From: Candidatus Litorirhabdus singularis
Lineage (GTDB): Bacteria > Pseudomonadota > Gammaproteobacteria > Pseudomonadales > Halieaceae
Length of the DNA stretch: 64,000 bases
NCBI RefSeq assembly: GCF_026262625.1
Contig: NZ_SHNN01000002.1
Span: 1,054,001 to 1,118,000 of the forward strand
Reading direction: 5' to 3'
This document shows, piece by piece, positions 19,861-30,523 of the stretch. The stretch's first letter is position 1. Every line of letters begins with the position of its first letter. The notes under the pieces are model-generated. The model did not search any database, was not told the origin of the DNA, and was given only the letters and a program-made list of their open reading frames with translations. Made by a program: the position numbers and the translations under genes.

Positions 19861-20967
19861 CTATGATACTGAGTTGGCTGGTATCTGGCTATGCATCAGA
19901 TGCCGGTATCGTGATAACAGCCTGGTCGCAGAATAAGCTGACACATCAACCCGAGGCAGCGTCTGCGACACCGTGTGACGCAGCGCCAGATCAGCCAGCA
20001 ACTCAACAGCTGCTTCATTGTCACGGTACAACAGCTCAGCCGGTATCCACTCTGGATAAACAACTCGAGCGGGCGCGACCGGGGTACACCCAGCAGCACA
20101 GGCCTCAAGCATGGATATGCCTTGAAAATCATGCAGTGCTGTCGATAACACTATCTGAGAGCTCTGCAGCAGCCGCACATAGTCACTACGCTGTTCGATG
20201 AAGCCCCATTGGCCCCGCGCGTCGTTTTGCTCTAGCAAGGCACGCAGCGCTTCAAACTCAGCGGGGCACTGGCGAAATTGCTGCCCCACCACGTGGAGCA
20301 CAAAGCTGACATTACGCTGCACCAATGTTTGGGCTATCTGCAGCAGCTCAGCCGGGCCCTTGTCATATTCCCACCGATGATTCCAAACGATTTGCAGGGG
20401 CTCGGTTACTGCTGCGTCTATTGGCTGCCGCACTGCATCGAACCGTAAGGGTACCGCCAGCACCTCAGATTTCGCGGCAAGCAAGTTCGGTATCCCCGCA
20501 GGAACCCGGTCAGGAAACCGCCCGAGCATCTGGTCACAGCCGTGCAGAAAAGTGTTCATATTAAAGGCCGAATTAAACACCAGCCGATCTGCCGCCAGCG
20601 CGGCGTATAAGCTGACCATTTGCGGTTCCAACAGGCCATGACGGCCCTGGTTGTCGGGATAAGCGAACTGGTTCTCGTGGAAGTAGACAATGGTCGGAAT
20701 GGCTGCCAGCGCCGGCACCAAGCCGCGCAAAGTGGCAATATCCACCATTGAGGTTGCCAGTATCAGGTCGTAGCCTGCTTCAAGCCGCTCTCGCTCGCTG
20801 ATACTCCAATACAGCGGATTGCCTCTCACCCGCCAGGCAAAATGCCGTGGCGGCAGGCTCAACACCTGCCATTCAAAATCCTCCAGCCCCTGCTCCAGCT
20901 GCTCACGCCAATGACGATGACTGCCCGCCTCATAGGCCGACAGCAACAGCACTCGGGGCTTTATCAT
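19861..20967 (-). CDS. DUF3524 glycosyltransferase, tRNA-queuosine mannosyltransferase-like
   Basis: The 368-residue protein starts with [19 protein letters not shown] and continues with [19 protein letters not shown], the N-terminal domain (DUF3524) of the family that includes the animal queuosine-tRNA mannosyltransferase GTDC1/QTMAN. The C-terminal half is a GT4-type glycosyltransferase fold ([13 protein letters not shown], then [25 protein letters not shown]). The true start is the ATG at 20967, whose ATGA overlaps the stop of the aminopeptidase gene. Bacterial members have unproved substrates; tRNA is a reasonable guess given trpS next door. Confidence 0.8.
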   Translation of the reverse strand: MIKPRVLLLSAYEAGSHRHWREQLEQGLEDFEWQVLSLPPRHFAWRVRGNPLYWSISERERLEAGYDLILATSMVDIATLRGLVPALAAIPTIVYFHENQFAYPDNQGRHGLLEPQMVSLYAALAADRLVFNSAFNMNTFLHGCDQMLGRFPDRVPAGIPNLLAAKSEVLAVPLRFDAVRQPIDAAVTEPLQIVWNHRWEYDKGPAELLQIAQTLVQRNVSFVLHVVGQQFRQCPAEFEALRALLEQNDARGQWGFIEQRSDYVRLLQSSQIVLSTALHDFQGISMLEACAAGCTPVAPARVVYPEWIPAELLYRDNEAAVELLADLALRHTVSQTLPRVDVSAYSATRLLSRYRHLMHSQIPANSVS

Positions 20968-22283
20968 CCGGCGGCTGGCGCAGCAGCCAGCGCTTCTCCC
21001 CAGTTCACGTAGGCAGACAAAACCTGCGCCAGGCGGCATGGGTCTTTGCTACCGGTGAGTTCGCGGGGAGAATGCATCGCCAATTGCGGTACACCGACGT
21101 CCAGCGTTCTTACTCCGATTGCGGTTGCCGTAATTGGGCCGATAGTTGAACCACAGCCCATGTCATTGCGCACAGTAAAGGACTGTACCGGCACATCTAC
21201 ACTGGCACACAGCTGCCGAAACAGCGCTGCTGTCTCACTGTTGGTCGCGTAGCGCTGATTGGCGTTACTCTTTATGACCGGCCCGGCGTTCAGTAAAGGA
21301 CCATGATTGTCATCGTGACGTGCGGAGAAATTGGGGTGTACTGCGTGAGCATTGTCGGCGGAAATCATAAAGGATCGCTCCACCAGCATCGCATAGTCAG
21401 TAGCAGTGGCAGCAAGGCGCTGCAGTACGGACAGCAGCAGCGGGCCGCTGGCGCCCGCAGCACTCTGGCTGCCCACCTCTTCGTGGTCGGTACATATCAA
21501 CAGGCTGCTATGGCGACCGTCGCTGGCTAACAGGCCACGCAAACCAGCGTAACAACTCAGCAGATTATCAAGACGGGCACCGGCCAGCAGCTCATTATCC
21601 AGACCCAGTAAGGCAGCAGGCTGCACATCGTAAAAGCCCAACTCGTAGTCCAGAACTGCTTTGACGGACACGTCCAGGTTTTCTCGTTGCATCGCTGCCG
21701 CAAGTTCAGTCGCCAGCAGCGCACGAAAATCAATCTCATCACCACAACCCAGCAGAGGCAGGATATCGGTCTGGGCATTGATCGAACGCGAGCTGTTCGC
21801 CTCGCGATCAAGATGAATAGCCAGGCTGGGAATCACCGCCAGCGGACGCTTGAAATCTACCAACTGCTTGCGCAGAGTGCCGCTGTCATCTGTGAAGCTC
21901 ACCCTACCCGCCAACGACAGGTCACGATCAAACCAGGGATTGAGTAACGCTCCACCATAAACCTCTACAACCAACTGCTGGTAACTCTTGTGATGTTTTT
22001 CAGGCTTCGGCTTGACCATCAGACAAGGGCTGTCAGTGTGCGCACCGATCATCCGCATACCCTCTAATGGGCCGGCCTCGGTACCATGCACAAATGCCAC
22101 CAGACTACTGTCGTTGCGAATACTGAAGTAGCGTCCGGCGACACCGGGCCAGGCCTCTATATCGTTCAGCTGCACGAATCCGGCCGCAGTTAATTGTTGC
22201 GCCATAACCTTAACCGCATGAAACGGTGAGGTGGCGTTGCCCAGAAATTCGATAAAATCCTGATTAAAAGAAACGTCGTCCAT
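20964..22283 (-). CDS. apeB: M18 family aminopeptidase
   Basis: The 439-residue protein matches the aspartyl-type M18 aminopeptidases, dinuclear zinc enzymes acting on short peptides in the cytoplasm. Metal and catalytic regions are [38 protein letters not shown] and [15 protein letters not shown]. Length is normal. The stop overlaps the start of the downstream glycosyltransferase by four bases, so translation of the two is probably coupled. uppP lies 21 bases upstream on the same strand. Confidence 0.93.
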   Translation of the reverse strand: MDDVSFNQDFIEFLGNATSPFHAVKVMAQQLTAAGFVQLNDIEAWPGVAGRYFSIRNDSSLVAFVHGTEAGPLEGMRMIGAHTDSPCLMVKPKPEKHHKSYQQLVVEVYGGALLNPWFDRDLSLAGRVSFTDDSGTLRKQLVDFKRPLAVIPSLAIHLDREANSSRSINAQTDILPLLGCGDEIDFRALLATELAAAMQRENLDVSVKAVLDYELGFYDVQPAALLGLDNELLAGARLDNLLSCYAGLRGLLASDGRHSSLLICTDHEEVGSQSAAGASGPLLLSVLQRLAATATDYAMLVERSFMISADNAHAVHPNFSARHDDNHGPLLNAGPVIKSNANQRYATNSETAALFRQLCASVDVPVQSFTVRNDMGCGSTIGPITATAIGVRTLDVGVPQLAMHSPRELTGSKDPCRLAQVLSAYVNWGEALAAAPAAG

Positions 22284-22304
22284 GGTTAAGCTCCAGTGGT
22301 GTGA

Positions 22305-23096
22305 CTACCACCATACATAGATGAGAAACAGGCCAAGCATGACCCTGTAGATGACAAAAGGCATAAAACCAATACGTTCCACCACCCTCAGAAAAAATGC
22401 GATACACGCAAACGCTGTGATTCCTGAGATCGCAGTAGCCAATGCCAGCAAGCTCCAGGATATACCAACGTCGTGAGCTGCAAGCTCCAGCCCTTGCAGC
22501 AGACCTGCCGCAGCAATGATAGGAATAGAGAGTAGAAAGGAAAACCGTGCCGCGGTTTCACGATTGAGACCACAGAAAAGTGCCGCAGTCATCGTGATAC
22601 CTGAGCGCGAAGTTCCGGGTATCACCGCCAAGGTCTGCGCCGCGCCAATAATCAGCGCAGAGCGCAAAGTTAAGGTACTGCCACCGGTAGCCCGCGAGTC
22701 GGCCCAGCCCAGTAATAATCCAAAAACAATAGTCGCAGCAGCAATGACCAGCATAGAACGAAGATTAGCCTCAATAAAGTCGCCAAATAGCAGGCCAACC
22801 AGACCAGCCGGCACCGTCGCAAGCCCAAGCCAAAAAATCATCGCCGCATCACTATTCCAACCACCGCCGCTAATCCAGCGCAGCCCCCCCGCCGCTAACA
22901 CCCCAAGTTCAGCGCGGAAGTAAATAACAACCGCTAGCAGTGAACCAACGTGCACCGCCACATCAAACACCAACCCCTGATCCGGCCAACCTAATAGCTG
23001 TGCTGGCAAAATCAAATGCGCTGAACTGGATATCGGCAAAAATTCAGTGAGACCCTGAATAATTGCCAACCATATCGCCTGATAAATATCAGTCAT
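22305..23096 (-). CDS. uppP: Undecaprenyl-diphosphatase (BacA family)
   Basis: The 263-residue multi-span membrane protein hydrolyses undecaprenyl pyrophosphate to the monophosphate, recycling the lipid carrier for peptidoglycan and O-antigen. The family signatures are QGLTEFLPISSSAHLIL near the N-terminus and PGTSRSGITMTAALF in the middle. Its ATG shares one base with the TAA stop of tsaB, so the two are translationally coupled. Confidence 0.96.
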   Translation of the reverse strand: MTDIYQAIWLAIIQGLTEFLPISSSAHLILPAQLLGWPDQGLVFDVAVHVGSLLAVVIYFRAELGVLAAGGLRWISGGGWNSDAAMIFWLGLATVPAGLVGLLFGDFIEANLRSMLVIAAATIVFGLLLGWADSRATGGSTLTLRSALIIGAAQTLAVIPGTSRSGITMTAALFCGLNRETAARFSFLLSIPIIAAAGLLQGLELAAHDVGISWSLLALATAISGITAFACIAFFLRVVERIGFMPFVIYRVMLGLFLIYVWW

Positions 23097-23812
23097 TAAA
23101 CCGCCTTGCCCTGTTCAGAGAGTTTCTTCCAGCCAATATCATCACGCAGGTATACTGGAATAACCTGCTCGGGACGCAATGTCTTGTCAGCCAGGTACAA
23201 AGGTACCGCCAAGCGGATGATATCGCTCGATCGTGGCCAGATATCAGCTACTGTCAGGGTGAAACATTCGCGCACCGCCGGCGGCAATAAATCCTTGTAA
23301 GCCAACCCGTTACCCAACGCCAACATACGCTTGCCTGCGGGCAATGGCGGCAGCGGCACCTGACCAGGGCCAGCAACACCGTCTTCCAGCAGCGCCGTGG
23401 CAAGCCCGTTACAGATCTGGTAATACCCGTAATAGACTTCGTTGATTCGGGCGTCCAGCAGCACCAATAACACATCACCTTCATTCGCCTGCTGCAGCGA
23501 AAAAGCACCCTGAGCCATGCAGGCAAGGGTGGAGACCCCGACCACCGGTAAGCCCTGACTGTAGGCCAGACCTTGTACCGCGCTGGCTGCAATTCTTAGT
23601 CCGGTGAAAGAACCAGGACCGTGGTTATAAGCCAATACCTCAATACCCTGCGCTACTAAATCGCCGCCTTGCAGCAGTTGTTGCAACATGGGGAATAAGC
23701 GTTGATTGTGCTGCCGAGGCAGGTGCTCAAAATGCTCGCTCAATGCACCGTTGCATTGCATAGCGACCGAACAAACATCGGTAGAGGCATCAAGGGCCAA
23801 TATGTTGGGCAT
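23096..23812 (-). CDS. tsaB: tRNA threonylcarbamoyladenosine biosynthesis protein TsaB
   Basis: The 238-residue protein is the TsaB partner of TsaD, needed for t6A at position 37 of ANN-decoding tRNAs. It has the ASKHA-fold start NILALDASTDVCSVAM and the NHGPGSFTGLRIAASAVQGLAYSQ region typical of the family. It begins the minus-strand run tsaB-uppP-apeB-DUF3524-trpS. mobA is divergent, with only about 70 bases between starts. Confidence 0.95.
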   Translation of the reverse strand: MPNILALDASTDVCSVAMQCNGALSEHFEHLPRQHNQRLFPMLQQLLQGGDLVAQGIEVLAYNHGPGSFTGLRIAASAVQGLAYSQGLPVVGVSTLACMAQGAFSLQQANEGDVLLVLLDARINEVYYGYYQICNGLATALLEDGVAGPGQVPLPPLPAGKRMLALGNGLAYKDLLPPAVRECFTLTVADIWPRSSDIIRLAVPLYLADKTLRPEQVIPVYLRDDIGWKKLSEQGKAV

Positions 23813-23882
23813 GGTTTAGGCTTTCTCCGTTTCCGCAGCGCATTGTATGAAGGCGTACCCTGCCCATGCAATAATGATTGCA

Positions 23883-24446
23883 ATGAAAACACTAGCGATT
23901 ATCCTCGCCGGCGGTCAGGGTCTGCGTCTGGGCGGTATCGACAAAGGCCTGTTGCCCTATGCCGGCAGCACGCTCATAGAGACTATTCTGGCTGTAATCT
24001 CTCCACAAGTCGACCAGACTGTGATCAGCTGCAACCGCAATCTGGAACAATATCAACAATTCGGCTATCCCATCATTACTGACACACTGAGCGGCTATCA
24101 GGGCCCGCTTGCAGGCATTGCGGCTGCGCTCTCAGGCAAGCAGCAATGCGACGTCGCCATAACATTGCCCTGCGATAGCCCAAACCCTCCTGAAGATCTG
24201 GCACTTAAACTTGGCAGCCAACTAGCAGATGATAATTACGACCTGTGTTACGCCTGGGATGGCAACCGGGATCAATACCTGTTTAGCGCCATGCATTACC
24301 GCTGTCGCGCGCAGTTGGAAGATTATCTGGCCCGTGGTGGTCGCTCAGTAAAAGGCTTTCACCAACGCTTGCGTTGCAAACGTGTAGACTTTTCATCTCA
24401 GCCCCAGCGATTTATAAATATAAACGCGCCGGCGGATCTTCCCTAA
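23883..24446 (+). CDS. mobA: Molybdenum cofactor guanylyltransferase MobA
   Basis: The 187-residue enzyme transfers GMP to molybdopterin to make the MGD cofactor that NapA uses. The nucleotide-binding start is LAIILAGGQGLRLGGIDKGL, and TLPCDSPNPPEDLA follows. I place the start at the ATG of MKTLAI (23883); upstream ATGs at 23847 and 23874 are in frame but would add residues not seen in the family. No strong ribosome-binding site is visible. A hairpin terminator follows the stop. Confidence 0.92.
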   Translation: MKTLAIILAGGQGLRLGGIDKGLLPYAGSTLIETILAVISPQVDQTVISCNRNLEQYQQFGYPIITDTLSGYQGPLAGIAAALSGKQQCDVAITLPCDSPNPPEDLALKLGSQLADDNYDLCYAWDGNRDQYLFSAMHYRCRAQLEDYLARGGRSVKGFHQRLRCKRVDFSSQPQRFININAPADLP

Positions 24447-24452
24447 ACCCAC

Positions 24453-24481
24453 AAAAAAAGGCCCGCAGTGCGGGCCTTTTT
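24453..24481. terminator. Bidirectional intrinsic terminator after mobA
   Basis: A perfect 7-bp stem GGCCCGC/GCGGGCC with a 3-base loop is flanked by AAAAAAA on the left and TTTTT on the right, so it can end transcription in both directions. It lies between the convergent mobA and histone-H1-like genes. Confidence 0.93.
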
Positions 24482-24532
24482 CTGAACCTTAGCGACAAAC
24501 CATCTGCCGCTCGGCCTTACCGTACTTTTAGC

Positions 24533-25315
24533 CTATGACTTTTTTGCAGCTGCCTTGGCCTTGGGAACGGACTTTTTGGCAGCAGCTTTTTTGGGTGCTG
24601 CCTTTTTCTTAGGTGCGGCTTTTTTCTTGGGCGCAGCTTTTTTCGCGGCAGGTTTCTTTGGCGTCGCTTTCTTGGCTACAGCCTTCTTGGGAGCTGACTT
24701 CTTAGCGGCAGCCTTTTTCGGCTTGGATTTCTTAGCCTTATTCGCCTTAGCAAGGGCCTTCTTAACTCTTGCTTCAAGCTTCTTTTCAAGCGCCCGTAGC
24801 TTCTTGGCATCAGCTGCCATACGTTTCTTGGTCCAGGCAGCCGCGTGAGACGCCAATGCTTTCGCCTTATCCACTTCTGCTTTCGCCGCTAATGTAGCTT
24901 TTTGTGCAGCCAAACGCTCGCGCGCGGCCTCAGCCTCAGCTCTATGCTTGGCGTCTACCAGCGCCGTGTTCAGCGACGATTTGGTGGCGCTAGCTTTCGC
25001 ACGTAGCGCTTTAACCTTGGCATTCAATTTTTTGGTTGCGTTAGCGGCTGCTTGAGCGGCACGCTTATCTGCTTTCTTGATAGAAGAAGAAGCCTTCTTG
25101 CGCGCAGCAGCGGCCTTTTTCTTGGCAGCTTCAAGATTCTTCTTTTCTGCAGCCATCAGCTTGTTAACGGCATCGAGAGCTGCAGAATGTTTGCTTACTG
25201 CCGGGTGAGACGCTGCTTTTTTCTTGGCAGTGGTTTTTTTGGCAGTCGGCTTCTTGCGCGCTACTGCTTTAGTTTTGCCTTTAGCTGCAGATTTTTTGGT
25301 GCTGGTAGTTGCCAT
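24533..25315 (-). CDS. Histone H1-like / AlgP-like lysine-alanine-rich DNA-binding protein
   Basis: The 260-residue protein is almost entirely Lys, Ala and Pro with repeated KKAAPKK- and AAKK-type units at the C-terminus and a coiled-coil-prone middle (about residues 60-190). This composition is that of bacterial histone H1-like proteins such as Pseudomonas AlgP, which bind DNA without sequence specificity. The repeat-coding DNA (24555-24735) is prone to slippage, so length may vary between strains. It ends near the terminator shared with mobA. Role in nucleoid structure is inferred from composition only. Confidence 0.85.
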   Translation of the reverse strand: MATTSTKKSAAKGKTKAVARKKPTAKKTTAKKKAASHPAVSKHSAALDAVNKLMAAEKKNLEAAKKKAAAARKKASSSIKKADKRAAQAAANATKKLNAKVKALRAKASATKSSLNTALVDAKHRAEAEAARERLAAQKATLAAKAEVDKAKALASHAAAWTKKRMAADAKKLRALEKKLEARVKKALAKANKAKKSKPKKAAAKKSAPKKAVAKKATPKKPAAKKAAPKKKAAPKKKAAPKKAAAKKSVPKAKAAAKKS

Positions 25316-25445
25316 CTGAGTTTTCTCCTAAGAATTTTTTTTACCGCGAATCCAAAATAGCACAGAAAAAATGCGGCGTACAACTCGCAAATCAATAGCC
25401 GCGGCGCGCAAAGTAATAAGCCCGTTCAAAAGCTCAGGTAAAGGT

Positions 25446-26108
<663 letters not shown>

Positions 26109-26170
26109 CTATTCGGGGGGGTCAAGATACACAGCTAACTTCAGCAGTACAAGTCCCCCACCAGCATGCC

Positions 26171-27007
26171 CTATCTTGGAGCTTCAGGGGCAGCCTTAAT
26201 GGATTCCCACGCTGCCTCTCGCTCTGCGGCAGACGCCTCTGCTATCGTCATTCCCTGAGCCTTTAAGACGGCTTCCATAGCTGTAAAACGCCGCTCAAAC
26301 TTGAGCGTGGCGCGACGCAGCGCAGTTTCAGCGTCCGCGCCTGCATGCCTGGCCAGATTTACGCAGGTAAAAATTAGATCACCAAGTTCCTCTTCCGCAC
26401 GTTCAGCGCTCTCATGTCGCGCCGCTGCAAACTCAGCCAGTTCTTCCTCCACCTTGGCCATAACCCCGTCAGTATCTAACCAGTCAAACCCGACCTGAGC
26501 TGCTCTTTTAGAAATTTTTTGTGCCCGACTCAACGCTGGCAGGTTTACCGGGACATCATCGAGCACACCAGTCTGGGCGCGTGCCCTGCGTTCCTTGCGC
26601 TTGATAGTTTCCCAAGTAGTCGCAACCTCGTCGACGGCGGTCGTTGCTGCAACCAGACCTTCAATAGCACCATCTGCAAACACATGCGGGTGCCGGCGCA
26701 GCAGTTTTTCAACCAGTGTATTAACGATACCGGGGAAATCAAACAAGTTTTGCTCGCGACCAAGCTGCGCATAAAACACCACCTGGAACAGCACATCACC
26801 GAGTTCTTCGCGAACATGGTCGTAGTCAGCTGCCTCAATAGCAGACACCAATTCATAGCTCTCCTCAAGCGTCGAATCTACAATCGACCTAAAGTCCTGC
26901 TGCAAGTCCCAAGGACATCCGTATTCAGGATCGCGCAGACGCTCCATGACCCGCAACAGATCTGTGATGGTGTAGTTGTTGTCGAGCTCGCTACTGGAGT
27001 TAGTCAA
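26171..27007 (-). CDS. mazG: Nucleoside triphosphate pyrophosphohydrolase MazG
   Basis: The 278-residue protein has two MazG-fold halves, each with the EExxD-type motif: REELGDVLFQVVFYAQLG and EEELGDLIFTCVNLARH. The start GCPWDLQQDF region is typical. The best start is a TTG at 27007 whose TTGA overlaps the relA stop; a later ATG (RLRDPEYG region) would cut residues seen in the family. MazG removes abnormal NTPs and in E. coli affects ppGpp levels. Coupling to relA is a known arrangement. Confidence 0.93.
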   Translation of the reverse strand: MTNSSSELDNNYTITDLLRVMERLRDPEYGCPWDLQQDFRSIVDSTLEESYELVSAIEAADYDHVREELGDVLFQVVFYAQLGREQNLFDFPGIVNTLVEKLLRRHPHVFADGAIEGLVAATTAVDEVATTWETIKRKERRARAQTGVLDDVPVNLPALSRAQKISKRAAQVGFDWLDTDGVMAKVEEELAEFAAARHESAERAEEELGDLIFTCVNLARHAGADAETALRRATLKFERRFTAMEAVLKAQGMTIAEASAAEREAAWESIKAAPEAPR

Positions 27008-29235
27008 GATTGCTCTCCGCTATCCGCTATCCGTCGCGCCGAGATCACATTGCTCAGTCTGATCATGCGGTCCAGCAATTTTCCCAGCACCGCCAATTCA
27101 GCCACTTCTAACGACAGGCGTATGGTTGCCGCTTGTCCAGCGCTGGCCGAGTCCGTGTTAACCGAGCGCAGATTCACATTCACTTCCAGCAGCAGCTCAG
27201 TAATGTCACGGAGCAAGCCTTGGCGTTCATAGGCCTCGACCTCGACCTCAACAACAAAACCCTGCGTCGACGGCTCACCCCACGGTACCTCCACCATCTG
27301 TTCCGGATGCGAATATTGCAATTGCAGCAGACTCGGACAATCACGGCGATGAATACTCACGCCCTTGCCCTGAGTGACAAATCCAAGCACGGCATCCCCC
27401 ACTGTCGGATTACAGCATCCTGCAAGGCGGCTTTCCAATTCGCCCACCTTACCCATAGTACCTGGCTCAGCCAGCTGCGCTGCTCGTCTGACCAAGCGCG
27501 GACGGACTAGCTTATCTGCCACCATCGGAAACAAGGCCTGCGCTGCCTGTAAAACCCGCGCTGCACTTAAATCGCCGGAACCTAAGGCCGTATACATATC
27601 CTCTACCGTGCCCTGCTGCAATTTCAGCGCCAGGCGTTTGTAGTCAACACTGGTTAAAGCCAGCCGCGAAAACTCGCGCTCTAGAAGATGTCGGCCGGAA
27701 TCAATATTTTCTTGTCTGGAACGCGACTTAAACCAATTTTGCACCTGAACTCGCGCTCTAGAGGTGCGCAGGTAGCCCAAACCGGGCACCAACCAATCAC
27801 GGCGAGGCTCACCCTCACTGGCAGTTAATATTTCAACTTGTTGACCGGTTTGCAAATGGTAGGTCAGCGGCACCAAGGCCCCGTTGACCCGGGCACCACG
27901 ACAGCTATGCCCAACTTCGGTATGAATATGATAGGCACAGTCTAGCGGGGTGGCGCCCGCAGCCAAGTTAACGACGTCACCTCCAGGGGTGAACACATAG
28001 ACCCGGTCCTGAGCAACATCGGTGCTGAACTGCTCAACTGCATCATCTACCTCACCGGTTTCTTCATGCCATTCCAGCACTTGCCGTAGCCAGGATATCT
28101 TTTCTTCGTAGCTGCTGGCCATCGCGGCATCGCCATCGGCGCCTTTGTAGCGCCAGTGAGCGCATACGCCCAGCTCAGCTTCCTCGTCCATTTCCCGGGT
28201 TCGAATCTGTACTTCCAGAACCTTGCCCTCGGGACCTATTACCGCCGTATGCAAGGAGCGATAACCGTTCTCCTTAGGATTGGCGATATAATCATCAAAT
28301 TCATTGGGAATATTACGCCACAGGCCGTGCAGAACGCCCAATGCCGCGTAACAATCTTTGACTTCAGGCACCAACACTCGGACTGCACGAATATCATAGA
28401 CCTGCGAAAAACCGATACCTTTGCGATGCATTTTGCGCCAAATACTGTAGATATGTTTCGAGCGTCCTCGCAACAGCGCATCGACACCAGCGCGACCCAA
28501 AGTTTCGGTCAGCTGAACTTTCACTCGATCGATAAACAGGTCGCGCTCCAGACGCTTACCATCCAGCAGCACAGCAATTTTCCGATAGGCCTCGGGATAG
28601 AGATAGCGAAACGATAAATCCTCCAATTCCCATTTGATCTGACCAATGCCCAACCGGTGGGCCAGCGGCGCGTAAACATCAAATACTTCTCGCGCCACGG
28701 GCAGGCGCCGCTCCTGGTCGTTTTTAACAGCTCTAATGGTGCGCGTGCGCTCGGCGAGTTTGATCAACGCTACGCGCACATCATCAACCATCGCCACCAG
28801 CATTTTTCGAATATTGTCTTTCTGAGCGTCCGCCTGTCCCAGCACCGGTGCATCACGCTCTACCCGAAGCGCACTAATTGCAGCCATGCGCTGAATACCT
28901 TCTAGCAAACGGCGGACGCTAACACCAAAACCGGCCTCAATCCCGTCCAGGTCAAGTAATTCCTGTTCAAAGGCGCAACACAACATGCCAGCGACCAGAC
29001 TGTCGCGACCGAGGTGTAGGTCGGCCAGGATCTGCACAATATCAATGCCCGCAGGCAGGCATTCAGCAACCATTAAGGACGTCTCTGCTTCAGGCAGGGC
29101 CGCTACCGCCAGCGCAGCACGCAGAACATCGCTGCGGGCATCTTCACCAAGGTGAGGTGGCAGACTGGCCACCCAGGCCTCCAGATCGACCCGACCTTCG
29201 GCATCGGCATTGAACTCGGCCCTTGTCTTAACCAT
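27004..29235 (-). CDS. relA: GTP pyrophosphokinase RelA
   Basis: This ribosome-associated (p)ppGpp synthetase has a degenerate HD hydrolase domain (GRDSLVAGMLCCAFEQ, no HD pair), a synthetase domain (ENGYRSLHTAVIGPEG and VQIRTREMDEEAELG), a TGS domain (VYVFTPGGDVVNLAAGATP) and a C-terminal ACT domain. The missing HD residues make it RelA rather than a bifunctional SpoT. I start it at the ATG of MVKTRAEF (29235), which gives a family-like N-terminus and an 8-base overlap with cysM; the frame is open to 29277. mazG overlaps its stop. Confidence 0.95.
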   Translation of the reverse strand: MVKTRAEFNADAEGRVDLEAWVASLPPHLGEDARSDVLRAALAVAALPEAETSLMVAECLPAGIDIVQILADLHLGRDSLVAGMLCCAFEQELLDLDGIEAGFGVSVRRLLEGIQRMAAISALRVERDAPVLGQADAQKDNIRKMLVAMVDDVRVALIKLAERTRTIRAVKNDQERRLPVAREVFDVYAPLAHRLGIGQIKWELEDLSFRYLYPEAYRKIAVLLDGKRLERDLFIDRVKVQLTETLGRAGVDALLRGRSKHIYSIWRKMHRKGIGFSQVYDIRAVRVLVPEVKDCYAALGVLHGLWRNIPNEFDDYIANPKENGYRSLHTAVIGPEGKVLEVQIRTREMDEEAELGVCAHWRYKGADGDAAMASSYEEKISWLRQVLEWHEETGEVDDAVEQFSTDVAQDRVYVFTPGGDVVNLAAGATPLDCAYHIHTEVGHSCRGARVNGALVPLTYHLQTGQQVEILTASEGEPRRDWLVPGLGYLRTSRARVQVQNWFKSRSRQENIDSGRHLLEREFSRLALTSVDYKRLALKLQQGTVEDMYTALGSGDLSAARVLQAAQALFPMVADKLVRPRLVRRAAQLAEPGTMGKVGELESRLAGCCNPTVGDAVLGFVTQGKGVSIHRRDCPSLLQLQYSHPEQMVEVPWGEPSTQGFVVEVEVEAYERQGLLRDITELLLEVNVNLRSVNTDSASAGQAATIRLSLEVAELAVLGKLLDRMIRLSNVISARRIADSGEQS

Positions 29236-30124
29236 CGGCAAACACGCCGGTTGAGAGATAGCGATCGCCTCGGTCACAGACGATAGCCACGATCACAGCA
29301 GACTCATGTTCCGCAGCCACTTGCAGCGCACCCGCTACGCAGCCCCCGGAGGAAACTCCGCAGAATATACCCTCTTCGGCAGCCAGCCTTCGCATCATCA
29401 CCTCTGATTCATGCTGGCCAATATCGATGACTCTATCAACCCTGGCCGCATCAAATATCGACGGCAGATACTCTTCTGACCAGCGTCTTATACCCGGTAT
29501 GCTAGAACCATCCTGCGGCTGCAGGCCGACTATTTGAATCTCGGAACTCTGTTCCTTCAAGTACTGAGAGGTCCCCATGATGGTGCCAGTAGTACCCATC
29601 GATGAAACGAAATGGGTGATGGTACCGGCTGTTTGACGCCATATCTCCGGACCAGTTGATTGATAATGTGCCAGCGGATTATCGAGGTTGGCAAACTGGT
29701 CCAGCACTCGCCCTTCGCCGCGAGCCTGCATTTGCAGCGCCAGGTCCCTGGCACCCTCCATTCCATCGACCTGGCTCACCTCGATGAGAGTAGCCCCATA
29801 AGCTGCCATCGCCTGTTTACGCTCGCTGCTCATATGGGCAGGCATAATCAGCAGCATACGATAGCCCTTTATTGCGGCTGCCATCGCCAGCGCGATGCCG
29901 GTATTGCCGCTGGTTGCCTCTATCAATGTATCGCCCGGCTTGATCTCACCACGGGCTTCCGCTGCATTGATCATATTAAGCGCCGGTCGATCCTTGACTG
30001 AGCCGGCGGGATTATTACCCTCCAACTTAAGCAGCACCGTACTACCCGTGTTGGCGCTAATCCGTTGCAATCGCACTAGCGGGGTTTCGCCAACACAAGA
30101 CTCGATGGTTGGATATTTGTTCAT
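29228..30124 (-). CDS. cysM: Cysteine synthase B
   Basis: The 298-residue PLP enzyme makes cysteine (or S-sulfocysteine from thiosulfate) from O-acetylserine. The PLP lysine is in NPAGSVKDRPALNMI and the phosphate-binding loop in EATSGNTGIALAMA. Length and the RRWSEEYLPSIFD segment fit CysM rather than CysK. Its end overlaps the relA start by eight bases. The cysM-relA-mazG order is common in gammaproteobacteria. Confidence 0.93.
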   Translation of the reverse strand: MNKYPTIESCVGETPLVRLQRISANTGSTVLLKLEGNNPAGSVKDRPALNMINAAEARGEIKPGDTLIEATSGNTGIALAMAAAIKGYRMLLIMPAHMSSERKQAMAAYGATLIEVSQVDGMEGARDLALQMQARGEGRVLDQFANLDNPLAHYQSTGPEIWRQTAGTITHFVSSMGTTGTIMGTSQYLKEQSSEIQIVGLQPQDGSSIPGIRRWSEEYLPSIFDAARVDRVIDIGQHESEVMMRRLAAEEGIFCGVSSGGCVAGALQVAAEHESAVIVAIVCDRGDRYLSTGVFADG

Positions 30125-30148
30125 GTTCTTTGCACCATGTTTAAAATT

Positions 30149-30523
30149 TCAGGGCACCAAAACCGCAAAAGCGACCACGTAATCACTCTCGTCGGCGAGA
30201 CTGAGTAGCATTTTGGACCCACCCAATTGCTGCGCCCGTTGCTCTGCTCCGCCGCGTAAAGTCACTAGCGGCGCCCCCTTGTCATCATGTTCAATCGTCA
30301 TATCCTGCCAGCCAACGCCATGACCTATACCCGTACCCAGCGCTTTGACGATAGCCTCTTTAGCCGCAAAACGTTTGGCCAACAGACGCACTCCCAGGCG
30401 ACTGTTGTCATACTCCTCCACTTCCACCGGGGTCAGAATGCGTTGCACAAAACGCACACCCTGCCGCTCAACAACGGCTTCAATGCGTACAATTTGTACA
30501 ATATCGGTACCGATTCCTAACAT
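30149..30523 (-). CDS. acpS: Holo-[acyl-carrier-protein] synthase
   Basis: The 124-residue enzyme transfers the phosphopantetheine arm of CoA to acyl carrier protein. Motifs are MLGIGTDIVQIVRIE and KRFAAKEAIVKALGTGI. It follows recO after nine bases. In many relatives pdxJ lies between recO and acpS; it is missing here. Confidence 0.94.
   Translation of the reverse strand: MLGIGTDIVQIVRIEAVVERQGVRFVQRILTPVEVEEYDNSRLGVRLLAKRFAAKEAIVKALGTGIGHGVGWQDMTIEHDDKGAPLVTLRGGAEQRAQQLGGSKMLLSLADESDYVVAFAVLVP

Noticed and set aside
24555-24735. Repeated short units as a tandem repeat or CRISPR-like array
   Set aside because: They encode in-frame Lys/Ala/Pro repeats of the histone-like protein; there are no spacers.
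27004-29235. relA as a bifunctional SpoT
   Set aside because: The HD pair of the hydrolase domain is missing, so it is a synthetase-only RelA.
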